Positions 34,880-43,016 are shown, counted from the first letter of the stretch. The stretch is DNA of 64,000 nt from Pseudomonas pohangensis (GCF_900105995.1 NZ_LT629785.1:3410001-3474000), one strand, 5' to 3'. The notes: generated by a model not told the origin, from the letters alone. Translations and numbers: made by a program.

Positions 34880-36093
34880 TGCGCAGCGCAGATGCCTTGC
34901 GTCTGTGTCTCGGCGCGCTGCGCGGGCACAGTTCGCGCAGTCTGATGCTGTTGCTGGCGGTGGCTATCGGCGTGATCGCGGTGAATCTGCTCACCGGTCT
35001 CGGTGATGGCGCCCGGCAATTCGTCCTCGGCGAATTTTCCGCGCTGGGGCGCAACACCCTGATCATCATGCCCGGCCGCAAGGAAACCACCGGCGGCATG
35101 CCGCCGATTACCGGTCTGGCACCGCGCGACCTGACCCTGCAGGACGCCGCCGCGATCGGCCGCCTGCCACAGGTGCGCAAGGTGGCGCCGCTGCAGGCCG
35201 GGCAGATGGAACTGAGTGTTGCCGGGCGCTCGCGCGAAGCCTTCACCATCGGCACCAGCCGCGACTTTTTCGCCATCCGCCAGCTTGCCGTCAGCCAGGG
35301 CCAGATGCTGCCCGCACTGGCGCTGGACGAGGCCCTGGCGGTCTGCGTGATCGGGCAGAAACTGCGCCGCGAGCTGTTCGGCCAGCAACCGGCGCTGGGC
35401 GAATGGCTGCGTGCCGGCAACCGGCGCTTCCGCGTGATCGGCATCCTCGCCGAGCGCGGCCAGTCGCTGGGTACCGACTTCAGTGAAGCGATCATCATCC
35501 CGGTGGCCAATGCCCAGGCGCTGTTCAACCGTGAAGGGCTGTTTCGTGTGTTTGCCGAGGTGCGCAGCCCGGCGCAGATCAACAGCGGCAAGCGGCAGAT
35601 CCTCGCCCTGCTCAAGGAGCGTCACGAAGGCAAGGAAGACGTCACGGTGATCAGCCAGGACTCGATGCTCAGCACCTTCAACGACATCCTCGGCGCCCTG
35701 ACCATGGCGGTCGGCGGGATTGCCGCGATCAGCATGCTGGTCGCCGGCATCCTGATCATGAACGTGACCTGGATCGCGGTCAGCCAGCGCACGCCCGAGA
35801 TCGGCCTGCTCAAGGCAATCGGCGCCAGCGCCGCGCAGGTGCGCCTGCTGTTTCTCGGCGAAGCGGCGTTGCTCGCGGTGAGCGGTGCACTCGGCGGCCT
35901 GCTGCTCGGCGAGTTGCTGCTGTGGCTGGGGCGCTGGCTCTGGGAGCTGCCGCTGTATACGCCGATGTGGGCGCGTATCACTTCGCTGCTGCTGGCGCTG
36001 GCCACCGCGCTGCTGTTCGCCTGGCTGCCGGCCAGCCGCGCCGCCGCCATGGAGCCGCTGGCCGCCCTGCGCCCGGCCGGAGCCCGCACATGA
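34879..36093 (+). CDS. MacB/FtsX-type ABC permease, first of two
   Basis: This 404-residue permease has the MacB layout of one N-terminal helix (about 18-40), a large periplasmic domain (about 45-270) and three C-terminal helices. The N-terminal GVIAVNLLTGLGDGARQFVLG and the helix-linked TPEIGLLKAIGASAAQVRLLF motif are characteristic. A homologous but distinct permease follows at 36209. The ATG overlaps the ATPase stop by one base. A REP pair separates the two permease genes, which may modulate relative expression. Confidence 0.92.
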   Translation: MRSADALRLCLGALRGHSSRSLMLLLAVAIGVIAVNLLTGLGDGARQFVLGEFSALGRNTLIIMPGRKETTGGMPPITGLAPRDLTLQDAAAIGRLPQVRKVAPLQAGQMELSVAGRSREAFTIGTSRDFFAIRQLAVSQGQMLPALALDEALAVCVIGQKLRRELFGQQPALGEWLRAGNRRFRVIGILAERGQSLGTDFSEAIIIPVANAQALFNREGLFRVFAEVRSPAQINSGKRQILALLKERHEGKEDVTVISQDSMLSTFNDILGALTMAVGGIAAISMLVAGILIMNVTWIAVSQRTPEIGLLKAIGASAAQVRLLFLGEAALLAVSGALGGLLLGELLLWLGRWLWELPLYTPMWARITSLLLALATALLFAWLPASRAAAMEPLAALRPAGART

Positions 36094-36108
36094 ACTGCAA
36101 GCACTATC

Positions 36109-36173
36109 GCAGGGTGGGCTTCAGCCCACCACAGTATTCATCCTGGAATTGGTGGGCTGAAGCCCACCCTACG
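36109..36173. repeat. REP pair, type A (GTAGGGTGGGCTTCAGCC family)
   Basis: AGGGTGGGCTTCAGCCCACC (36111-36130) is followed after a 20-bp spacer by its inverse, ending CCCACCCTACG at 36173. Each half is itself a hairpin. The pair lies between the two permease genes of the MacB-like transporter. The same family recurs at 46283, 55373 and 57601. Confidence 0.85.
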
Positions 36174-36208
36174 TTTTGCCGACCACATATCGCCGCGGAA
36201 TGTCAGCC

Positions 36209-37408
36209 ATGCTGCGCCTGAGAGATGGCTTGTACCTGACCTCCACGGCCATCGTCAGCCGGCCGTTGCGCAGCCTGCTGACGCTGCTCGGCGTGGCCAT
36301 CGGCATCGCCGCGGTGACCCTGCTCACGGCGATTGGCGAGGGCTTGCGTTCTTATGTGCTGGACAGTTTTTCCCAGTTCGGCACGCGGATTGTCGCGGTG
36401 CATCCGGGCAAGACCCAGACCGGCGGCATGGGCGGCCTGCTTGGCAGCGTGCGCCCGCTGACCCGCGCCGATGCCGAAGCGCTGCGCCAGTTACGCCATA
36501 TCGAGGCGGTGGTGCCGGTGATCCAGGGCAATGCCGATATCAAGTACCGGCAACTGACGCGGCGCGGCGATGTCATCGGCGGCGGCTACCAGCTGGCCGA
36601 GGCCTGGCGTTTCAAGCTGGCGCTGGGCAGCTTCCTGCCGCCGGCCCGCGATGGCCGCTCACCGCCCTATGCAGTGCTCGGCGCCAAGCTGCAGCGCGAA
36701 CTGTTTGGCAGCGACAGCCCGCTGGGCGAACTGATCCGCATCGGCGATACGCGCTTCCGGGTGATCGGCGTGATGGAAGAAAAAGGCCAGATGCTCGGCT
36801 TCGATCTGGATGAAGTGGCCTACATTCCGGTCGACTGGGCGGAAAGCCTGTTCAACCGCGAAGGGCTGATGGAAATCGATGTGGTGTTCAACAGCGGCAC
36901 CAGCTCCGCAGCCCTGGCCCGGCGGATCAAGAGCCTGCTGCACGAACGGCATGGCGCGGAAGACTTCACCATCACCACCCAGGACGACATGCTCGCCAGC
37001 CTCGATCGCATCCTCGGCACCCTGAGTATCGCCATCGGTGCGCTGGGCGGCATTTCCCTGCTGGTCGGCGCGGTCGGCATCCTCACCATCATGACTACCA
37101 CGGTGGCCGAACGTACCGCCGAGATCGGCCTGCTGCGCGCCATCGGCGCCAGCCCGCGGCAGGTGCTGGGGCTGTTCCTCGCCGAGGCCACCCTGCTGTC
37201 GCTGGCCGGTGGCGCGCTGGGTTTGCTGCTGACCGGCATGTTGCTCGGCGGCCTGCATCTGGCCCTGCCAAAAATGCCGCTGGCCTTGCAGCCGGCGTTC
37301 ATTGCCGGCTCGTTGCTGCTCTCGGCAGTGATCGGCATCCTCGCCGGCCTGGCGCCGGCGCACAAGGCGGCGCAACTGCATCCGGTTGATGCCCTGCGGG
37401 GTGAGTAG
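36209..37408 (+). CDS. MacB/FtsX-type ABC permease, second of two
   Basis: This 399-residue permease is homologous to the preceding one (GIAAVTLLTAIGEGLRSYVL, then TAEIGLLRAIGASPRQVLGL, with the MacB periplasmic domain between). It is not a copy, so the working transporter may be a heterodimer with one shared ATPase. The start is ambiguous. An ATG at 36209 has GCGGA eight bases upstream and an ATG at 36200 lies in the same frame. No outer-membrane TolC-like gene is adjacent. Confidence 0.9.
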   Translation: MLRLRDGLYLTSTAIVSRPLRSLLTLLGVAIGIAAVTLLTAIGEGLRSYVLDSFSQFGTRIVAVHPGKTQTGGMGGLLGSVRPLTRADAEALRQLRHIEAVVPVIQGNADIKYRQLTRRGDVIGGGYQLAEAWRFKLALGSFLPPARDGRSPPYAVLGAKLQRELFGSDSPLGELIRIGDTRFRVIGVMEEKGQMLGFDLDEVAYIPVDWAESLFNREGLMEIDVVFNSGTSSAALARRIKSLLHERHGAEDFTITTQDDMLASLDRILGTLSIAIGALGGISLLVGAVGILTIMTTTVAERTAEIGLLRAIGASPRQVLGLFLAEATLLSLAGGALGLLLTGMLLGGLHLALPKMPLALQPAFIAGSLLLSAVIGILAGLAPAHKAAQLHPVDALRGE

Positions 37409-37453
37409 TAGGGTGTCCGGGCAGTCCAACCGCCGCACAGGAAGCTCTACCCC

Positions 37454-38851
37454 ATGCCCCTGCATTCAAAAAAGCACCATAAACACAACAGTAGCGACGC
37501 GCTCTACTCCTCCACCGACATGAGCCAGACGGTGCCCAGGTACGTGTTTCCCGCGGATGAACTGGCACCGCGTGCGGCCTACCAACTGGTGCATGACGAG
37601 CTGCTGCTCGATGGCAACGCGCGACAGAATCTGGCGACTTTCTGCCAGACCTGGGAAGAGCCGGAAGTGCATCGGCTGATGGATGAATGCATCGACAAGA
37701 ACATGATCGACAAGGACGAATACCCGCAGACCGCCGAGATCGAAAGCCGCTGCGTGCACATGCTCGCCGACCTGTGGAACTCGCCCGCGGCCCTCGACAC
37801 CACCGGCTGTTCGACCACCGGCTCCAGCGAGGCGGCGATGCTCGGCGGCATGGCGCTGAAGTGGAAATGGCGCGAGAAGCGCCGCGCGCAGGGCAAGAGC
37901 AGCGACAGACCGAACCTGATCTGCGGCCCGGTGCAGGTCTGCTGGCACAAGTTTGCCCGCTACTGGGATGTCGAGCTGCGGGAAGTGCCGATGCAGGGCG
38001 ACCGGCTGATTCTCTCGCCGGAAGAAGTGCTCAAGCGCTGCGATGAAAACACCATCGGCGTGGTGCCGACCCTGGGGGTGACCTTCACCGGCCAGTACGA
38101 GCCGGTCAAGGCCATCAGTGATGCGCTGGACCGGTTGCAACAGGACAGCGGGCTGGATATTCCGATCCATGTCGATGGCGCCAGCGGCGGTTTTCTCGCG
38201 CCCTTCTGCGCGCCCGAGGTGGAGTGGGATTTCCGTCTGCCACGGGTCAAATCGATCAACGCCTCCGGCCACAAGTTCGGCTTGGCACCGCTGGGTGCCG
38301 GCTGGATCATCTGGCGCGAGAGCAGCGATCTGCCCGAGGACCTGGTGTTCAAGGTGAATTACCTGGGCGGTGACATGCCGACCTTTGCCCTGAATTTCTC
38401 GCGCCCCGGCGGTCAGGTGGTGGCGCAGTATTACAACTTCATCCGCCTCGGCCGCGACGGTTACCGCAAGATTCACGGCGCCTGCTACGCCAGCGCGCAG
38501 TATTTCGCCAGAGAGCTGGTCAAGATCGGCCCGTTCGAGATCATCTATGGCGGCGACAACGCTAGTGGCATTCCCTGCGTCAGCTGGAAGGTCAAAGAAG
38601 GGGTGGAGCTGCCGTACTCGCTGTATGACCTGGCCGACCGTCTGCGCGTGCGCGGCTGGCAGGTGCCGGCCTATTCGATGCCGGCCGAGCGTGAAGATCT
38701 GGTGATCCAGCGGGTGCTGGTACGCCACGGCGTCAGCCGCGACCTGATTGACCTGCTGCTGGAAGACTTCAAACGCTGCCTCGAGTTCTTCGCCAGTCAC
38801 CCGGTGACGCCGCAACTGCAGCCGGTCGAGGGCAGCGCTTATCACCACTGA
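37454..38851 (+). CDS. Glutamate decarboxylase
   Basis: This 465-residue PLP enzyme converts glutamate to GABA and CO2, consuming a proton. The N-terminus with YQLVHDELLLDGNARQNLAT and FCQTWEEPEVHRLM, the PLP-phosphate segment CSTTGSSEA, IHVDGASGGF and the PLP lysine in NASGHKFG (about K274) are all typical of GadA/GadB. No GABA/glutamate antiporter (GadC) is adjacent. The start at 37454 matches the usual family N-terminus. Acid tolerance or GABA metabolism are possible roles. Confidence 0.95.
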   Translation: MPLHSKKHHKHNSSDALYSSTDMSQTVPRYVFPADELAPRAAYQLVHDELLLDGNARQNLATFCQTWEEPEVHRLMDECIDKNMIDKDEYPQTAEIESRCVHMLADLWNSPAALDTTGCSTTGSSEAAMLGGMALKWKWREKRRAQGKSSDRPNLICGPVQVCWHKFARYWDVELREVPMQGDRLILSPEEVLKRCDENTIGVVPTLGVTFTGQYEPVKAISDALDRLQQDSGLDIPIHVDGASGGFLAPFCAPEVEWDFRLPRVKSINASGHKFGLAPLGAGWIIWRESSDLPEDLVFKVNYLGGDMPTFALNFSRPGGQVVAQYYNFIRLGRDGYRKIHGACYASAQYFARELVKIGPFEIIYGGDNASGIPCVSWKVKEGVELPYSLYDLADRLRVRGWQVPAYSMPAEREDLVIQRVLVRHGVSRDLIDLLLEDFKRCLEFFASHPVTPQLQPVEGSAYHH

Positions 38852-38886
38852 GTGAATCGACAGGGCACAGGCCCTGCAAGGGCCTT

Positions 38887-38922
38887 GCCCCGCCTGGCCG
38901 CAGCATTGCGGCCAGGCGGGGC
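38887..38922. terminator. Very stable bidirectional terminator hairpin
   Basis: CCCCGCCTGGCCGC (38888-38901) and GCGGCCAGGCGGGG (38908-38921) form a perfect 14-bp stem with an AGCATT loop, extended by one more G-C pair. It lies in the 71-bp gap between convergent glutamate decarboxylase and FHA-EAL genes. No T-run follows on either strand. Confidence 0.65.
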
Positions 38923-40029
38923 TCAAGCGTCCGGGTAATCCAGACGCGGGCGCGGCGGACTGAAATAGAAGCCCTGGATCAGCTCGAAACCCATGTCGCG
39001 GCAAACCTGCAGTTCCTGATGCAGCTCCACACCTTCGGCCACGCAGGCGATGCCCATCGAGCGGGTCATGGCCAGCAGACTGGCGATCATGCTGCGGCGG
39101 CTGGCCGGTGCCAGATGCAGGCCCTGGATCAGGCTCATGTCGAATTTCACGTATTTCACCGGCACCTCGATCAGCTCGAGCAGGCGCGTCTGGCCGGCGC
39201 CAAAATCGTCGTAGGCCATCTCTATTCCCAGCGCCCACAGCTCCACTGCCAGCTGCTTGAGCCGCGGAATATCGGTCAGCGCATCCTGATGAATTTCCAG
39301 CACCATCGGCTGCTGCGGAAACGCCTCGCGCAGGCGAGTCATCGCGCGCATCAGCTGCGCCGGCTGTTTCAGCTCCGCCGGGTGGGTATTGAGGAACAAC
39401 CGGCAGGCGCGGCCCTGCAACTGGGCATGCGCCTCGGCCACGCCGGCATCGCGCATCAGCAGCGACAGTTCGGCATCCTTGCCCGGCAGGCTTTCGGCGA
39501 TATGGAACAGCTCCAGCGGGCCGAACGGCAAATCGCTGCGACCACCGCGCCCGAGCAGCTCGTAACCGTACAGCTGGCCCCTGGCGGTGACGATGGGCTG
39601 GAACAGGCAGCGCACCTGACGGGCATCCAGCAGTTGCTGCAGCTGGTGCAAGCCGATCGGCAGCTTGCCGGCCTGTGGCTGCGCCACAAACCGGGTGGTG
39701 CTCAACTCGTCGTCCACCCGGCACGGCGCCTCCAGCAGGCGCAATTCATGGCTGGCGAAATGCAGCACATCACCATGGCGCAGGACGCTCTCGCCGTGCA
39801 GCTGGCAAAGATTGACGAAGGTACCGTTAGTGCTGCCCAGGTCGCGCAGCCACAGCTCGCCGTCGCGCTGGAAAAATTCGGCATGCACCCGCGAGATATC
39901 CGGGCGCACGATGGGCAGCGCCAGTGCCGGGTCGCGACCGACCCGGGCGGGAAAGATATTCAACGGCATACGCAGCAAGGCTGTACCGTCATTGCCGAAG
40001 TAACCTTCCAGAAACCACTGTATGGACAT
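38923..40029 (-). CDS. FHA domain fused to EAL cyclic-di-GMP phosphodiesterase domain
   Basis: This 368-residue protein has an N-terminal FHA domain (about 25-95: VGRDPALALPIVRPDISRVH, LRDLGSTNGTFVN), which binds phosphothreonine. A C-terminal EAL domain (about 125-360) follows. In the EAL part the signature is YELLGRG, but the catalytic Glu of that motif, the Asn in FLNTHP, the Glu in LEIHQ, AYDDFGAG, the Lys in YVKFD and AEGVE are present. Activity against c-di-GMP is therefore plausible. The ATG at 40029 starts MSIQWFLEGYFG. FHA-EAL fusions are not common, and a kinase partner is not in the window. Confidence 0.88.
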   Translation of the reverse strand: MSIQWFLEGYFGNDGTALLRMPLNIFPARVGRDPALALPIVRPDISRVHAEFFQRDGELWLRDLGSTNGTFVNLCQLHGESVLRHGDVLHFASHELRLLEAPCRVDDELSTTRFVAQPQAGKLPIGLHQLQQLLDARQVRCLFQPIVTARGQLYGYELLGRGGRSDLPFGPLELFHIAESLPGKDAELSLLMRDAGVAEAHAQLQGRACRLFLNTHPAELKQPAQLMRAMTRLREAFPQQPMVLEIHQDALTDIPRLKQLAVELWALGIEMAYDDFGAGQTRLLELIEVPVKYVKFDMSLIQGLHLAPASRRSMIASLLAMTRSMGIACVAEGVELHQELQVCRDMGFELIQGFYFSPPRPRLDYPDA

Positions 40030-40193
40030 GTATTTCCCCGCGGAGTCCCGCTGGCACAGCCCGGCCAATCAGCCTTGGCCGTATGCATGAAACTCTCCCG
40101 GCAAGAATAACCGAACAGTCGCCAGCTCCGGGCTTTCCCGGCACACTGACTGCAACAATTTTTCATCCGCTGCCGGGCCGGGAGGGCCACCCC

Positions 40194-40667
40194 ATGAAAC
40201 GCTGGCTGATCACCCTGTGCCTGCTCTGCACAGCGCCACAGGCCGCTCTGGCCGACGCCAACCTGCAGGCCTTTCCGCCCGCCGGGCCGGGCATGACCCG
40301 GCATGTCCTGCAACTACCCGGGCAGGCTGACGAAAGCGCCTTGCAGGTTGAGCTGGTCGTCGGCAAGACGGTGGCCACCGATGCACACAATCGCTACTTC
40401 CTCGGCGGCCGGATCGAGGCGCAGAGCGTCCCGGGCTGGGGCTATACCCGCTATGTGGTCAATGCGCTCGGGCCGCTGGCCGGCACCCTGATGGCCAGCG
40501 ACCCGGCTGCGCCAAAGGTCGAGCGCTTCATCAGCCTGGGCGGCCAGCCTTTTCTGCTGCGCTACAACAGCAGACTGCCGCTGGTGGTCTATGTGCCCGA
40601 GGGCGCCGAAGTGCGCTACCGCATCTGGTCGGCCGCAGCGACCTTCACCACTCTCGGCGAAGGCTGA
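40194..40667 (+). CDS. eco: Ecotin, serine protease inhibitor
   Basis: This 157-residue periplasmic inhibitor of trypsin-fold proteases would dimerise and cap two protease molecules. It has a signal peptide (1-20, ...AALADA), the ecotin motifs QVELVVGKT, EAQSVPGWGYTRYVV, a reactive loop containing TLMAS (the Met matches the P1 Met of E. coli ecotin) and LLRYNSRLPLVVYVPEG. The ATG at 40194 has a strong GGAGGG site. Both cysteines that form the E. coli disulfide are replaced (DAH instead of DCN, MAS instead of MAC). It leads a run of lysozyme-inhibitor genes. Confidence 0.93.
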   Translation: MKRWLITLCLLCTAPQAALADANLQAFPPAGPGMTRHVLQLPGQADESALQVELVVGKTVATDAHNRYFLGGRIEAQSVPGWGYTRYVVNALGPLAGTLMASDPAAPKVERFISLGGQPFLLRYNSRLPLVVYVPEGAEVRYRIWSAAATFTTLGEG

Positions 40668-40881
40668 CGCCCGGCCGTCAATGGACAGGCCGGCCACTGC
40701 TGGCTAGTGTTGCACTCAACCGGTAGCCGCCACAAAGGCTGCCGGCAGCACAATTATCCGAAGGTGCGGGGATAGGCAATGGCGCCCGGCCAGTGCAGGC
40801 GCACAAGACAGTTCACTGGTGCACTGGAAATTTCTACCTGTACAGCTGATATATCGGTACGGACGACTCTGGAGCAAGCCC

Positions 40882-41805
40882 ATGTACAAACTACTTGCCG
40901 TGTTTCTCTGCTGTCTGTTGCTGGAACACCCGCCAGCCCTTGCCGCCCCGCTGATACGCGAGCAAGCACTGACGTTTCCTCAGGGCGCCACCAGTACCAC
41001 CGTGCAGGACAAGCTCAAGGGCTACCAGATGGTCAACTATCTGCTGGATGCCCGGGTCGGCCAGACACTCACGGTAGACTTCGCGCCGGACAATCCGGAC
41101 GCTTATTTCAACCTGCTGCCGCCGGGTTCCGAGGAAGCCCTGTTCATCGGCTCGCGCGACGGCAACCGCTTTACCGGTACCTTGCCGGCAGACGGGCAAT
41201 ACCGCATCCGCACCTACCTGATCCGCAGCGCGGCGCGGCGCAAGGAAAGAGCCAGCTATCAGCTCGATATCAACCTTGGTCTGGGCGCCGCGGCAGAAAC
41301 TCCAGCAGCCTTTGAGCGGAATCTCGATCTGCTCGGCATCAGCTTCAAGGTCCATAGCACCGATCAGGGCTCGCTCAACCAGCTGCAAATCCACCCCTCC
41401 GGGTTGAGCGTGGCCAATGCGCCGATCGAACGCGAGATCGATGGCCGCGTGACAGGTGCCGACATAGCCGACCTGAACCAGGACGGTGCGCCGGAACTCT
41501 ATATCTTCGTGACCTCGGCTGGCAGCGGCTCCTATGCCTCGCTGGTGGCCTACACGGCCAACCGCAGCAAGTCGCTCAGCGAAATTTACCTGCCGCCGCT
41601 GGCCGATGATCCGGCCCTGATCAAGGGCTACATGGGCCACGATCAACTGAGTCTGGGCAACGGCGTGCTGCAGCGACGCTTCCCGCTCTACCGTGCCGGC
41701 GACAGCAATAGCGCGCCCACCGGCGGTACCCGCCAGATCGACTACCAGCTGGTGGCGGACGAAGCCGGCTGGCAACTCAAGGTAGAGCGCGTGAAGGACT
41801 CCTGA
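40882..41805 (+). CDS. Fused lysozyme inhibitor: PliG-like plus PliI-like domains
   Basis: This 307-residue exported protein has a signal peptide (1-21, ...PPALA). Residues about 25-130 resemble PliG, the periplasmic g-type lysozyme inhibitor: LKGYQMVNYLLDARVGQTLT and GTLPADGQYRIRTYLI, ending YQLDINL. Here the PliG SGxY inhibitory motif reads DGQY. Residues about 140-305 resemble PliI, the i-type lysozyme inhibitor: FVTSAGSGSYASLVAYTANR keeps SGSY (SGxY), followed by KSLSEIYLPPL and GGTRQIDYQLV. The ATG at 40882 has GGAG upstream. I know the two domains as separate proteins. The fusion and the neighbours suggest an anti-lysozyme island. Domain calls are from memory of family sequences. Confidence 0.8.
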   Translation: MYKLLAVFLCCLLLEHPPALAAPLIREQALTFPQGATSTTVQDKLKGYQMVNYLLDARVGQTLTVDFAPDNPDAYFNLLPPGSEEALFIGSRDGNRFTGTLPADGQYRIRTYLIRSAARRKERASYQLDINLGLGAAAETPAAFERNLDLLGISFKVHSTDQGSLNQLQIHPSGLSVANAPIEREIDGRVTGADIADLNQDGAPELYIFVTSAGSGSYASLVAYTANRSKSLSEIYLPPLADDPALIKGYMGHDQLSLGNGVLQRRFPLYRAGDSNSAPTGGTRQIDYQLVADEAGWQLKVERVKDS

Positions 41806-41858
41806 AGCTGGGTTAGCATGGCTCTCCACCCGCCGCTGCCCGCCCAAGGAGTAACCGC

Positions 41859-42293
41859 TTGAATCTGGCCCTGAAGATCACCCTCGCCGCTGCCGGCATC
41901 TTTCTCTTCGTCGGCATGATCGGCGGCATCCTCAAGTACCGCGGCATCATGCGCAGCCCCGAGCACTGCGCGCCGGTGTATATCGACATCGCCCACCGCG
42001 CTGCGCTGATGTACAGCTTTGCCGCACTGGTGATGGCCGAACTGCTGAAATACAGCCCGTTCTCCGACGCTGTGCAGCTGCTCAGTAGCTGCGCGCCGCT
42101 GCTGTTCTTTGCCATCGCGATTGCCCAGTACTTCAAGCTGGGTCTGGCCAACCAGACCGACAACCAGTTCAGGGAACGCAACTTCAGCACCACCTGGGGC
42201 ATGTTGCTGCTGATCGTTGCCGAAGTCGGCGGCGTCGGCATGCTGCTGTTCGGCTTTATCGCCACCCAGTTCCTCGGCTGGCCACTGGCCTGA
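41859..42293 (+). CDS. Small four-helix membrane protein of unknown function
   Basis: This 144-residue protein is mostly hydrophobic, with about four helices (near 6-26, 45-62, 72-92 and 112-140). It starts at a TTG at 41859, preceded by a strong AAGGAG site seven bases upstream. I do not recognise the family. It has no signal peptide beyond the first helix and no catalytic motif. It sits 53 bp after the PliG/PliI fusion and 35 bp before the LprI/MliC gene, so it is probably co-transcribed with both. Confidence 0.75.
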   Translation: MNLALKITLAAAGIFLFVGMIGGILKYRGIMRSPEHCAPVYIDIAHRAALMYSFAALVMAELLKYSPFSDAVQLLSSCAPLLFFAIAIAQYFKLGLANQTDNQFRERNFSTTWGMLLLIVAEVGGVGMLLFGFIATQFLGWPLA

Positions 42294-42328
42294 GCCGCAA
42301 CCGCCCCGCGCACTTCGGGAGAAGCTGC

Positions 42329-42928
42329 ATGCGTACAACCCTGAGTTTCATCCTCACCGGCAGCGCCAGTCTGCTGCTGGCCAATAGCGTTCTAGCCGAC
42401 AGCCCGTCCTACGACTGCAGCAAGGTGGCAAGCACCAGCATCGAAGCGCTGGTGTGCCAGAGCGATGAACTCTCGGCGCTGGATCGGCAGCTGGCTGAGG
42501 TGTATGCCGCGGCCAGGAAAAAAGCTGTCAACGCACATCCGCCTACGCTGAAGGCCGAACAGCGCGGCTGGATCAAGGGCCGCAATGACTGCTGGAAAGC
42601 CACGGACATCCCCGCCTGCGTCAAGCTCAGCTACCATTCGCGGATTGCCGAACTGCAGGCGCTTTACCAGCTGCTGCCGGGCAAAGGCCCGTTCAGCTTC
42701 GGCTGCGACGGCAACCCGCTCAACGAGGTGATCGTCACTTTCTACCCGACCGAGCCGCCGACCCTGGTCGCCGAACGTGGCGACCGCATGTCACTGATGT
42801 ATGCCTCCCCCAGCGCCAGCGGCGCAAAGTACGAAGGGCAAAACGAGATGTTCTGGGAGCATCAGGGCGAGGCCAGCATTCGCTGGGGTTACCAGGCAGC
42901 AGAGATGCGCTGCAAGAAATTGCCTTGA
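42329..42928 (+). CDS. Fused lysozyme inhibitor: LprI-like plus MliC-like domains
   Basis: This 199-residue protein has a signal peptide (1-23, ...SVLA). An LprI-type domain follows with four cysteines (YDCSK, LVCQS, RNDCW, PACVK) and LDRQLAEVYAAARKKA, then AEQRGWIKGRNDCW. The C-terminal part (about 125-199) matches MliC, the membrane-bound inhibitor of c-type lysozyme. It carries SASGAKY (the SGxxY motif that contacts the lysozyme active site) and FWEHQGEASI. In E. coli MliC the corresponding FWSKGDEA has a Lys important for inhibition, which is His here. No lipobox is present, so the protein is probably free in the periplasm. It starts at 42329 with GGAG upstream. Confidence 0.85.
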   Translation: MRTTLSFILTGSASLLLANSVLADSPSYDCSKVASTSIEALVCQSDELSALDRQLAEVYAAARKKAVNAHPPTLKAEQRGWIKGRNDCWKATDIPACVKLSYHSRIAELQALYQLLPGKGPFSFGCDGNPLNEVIVTFYPTEPPTLVAERGDRMSLMYASPSASGAKYEGQNEMFWEHQGEASIRWGYQAAEMRCKKLP

Positions 42929-43016
42929 TTCCATGCGCTGCTGATGCTGCACTGCAAAGTGACAGTCCGCTAACTGCGGCTCAGCACAGCAACTTCAGCT
43001 TCAAGCGAGCAATCCA

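Noticed and set aside
37466..39724. Long open frame antisense to glutamate decarboxylase and running past its end
   Set aside because: It is a shadow of the GC-rich gad gene and crosses the strong terminator hairpin. No motif is recognisable.
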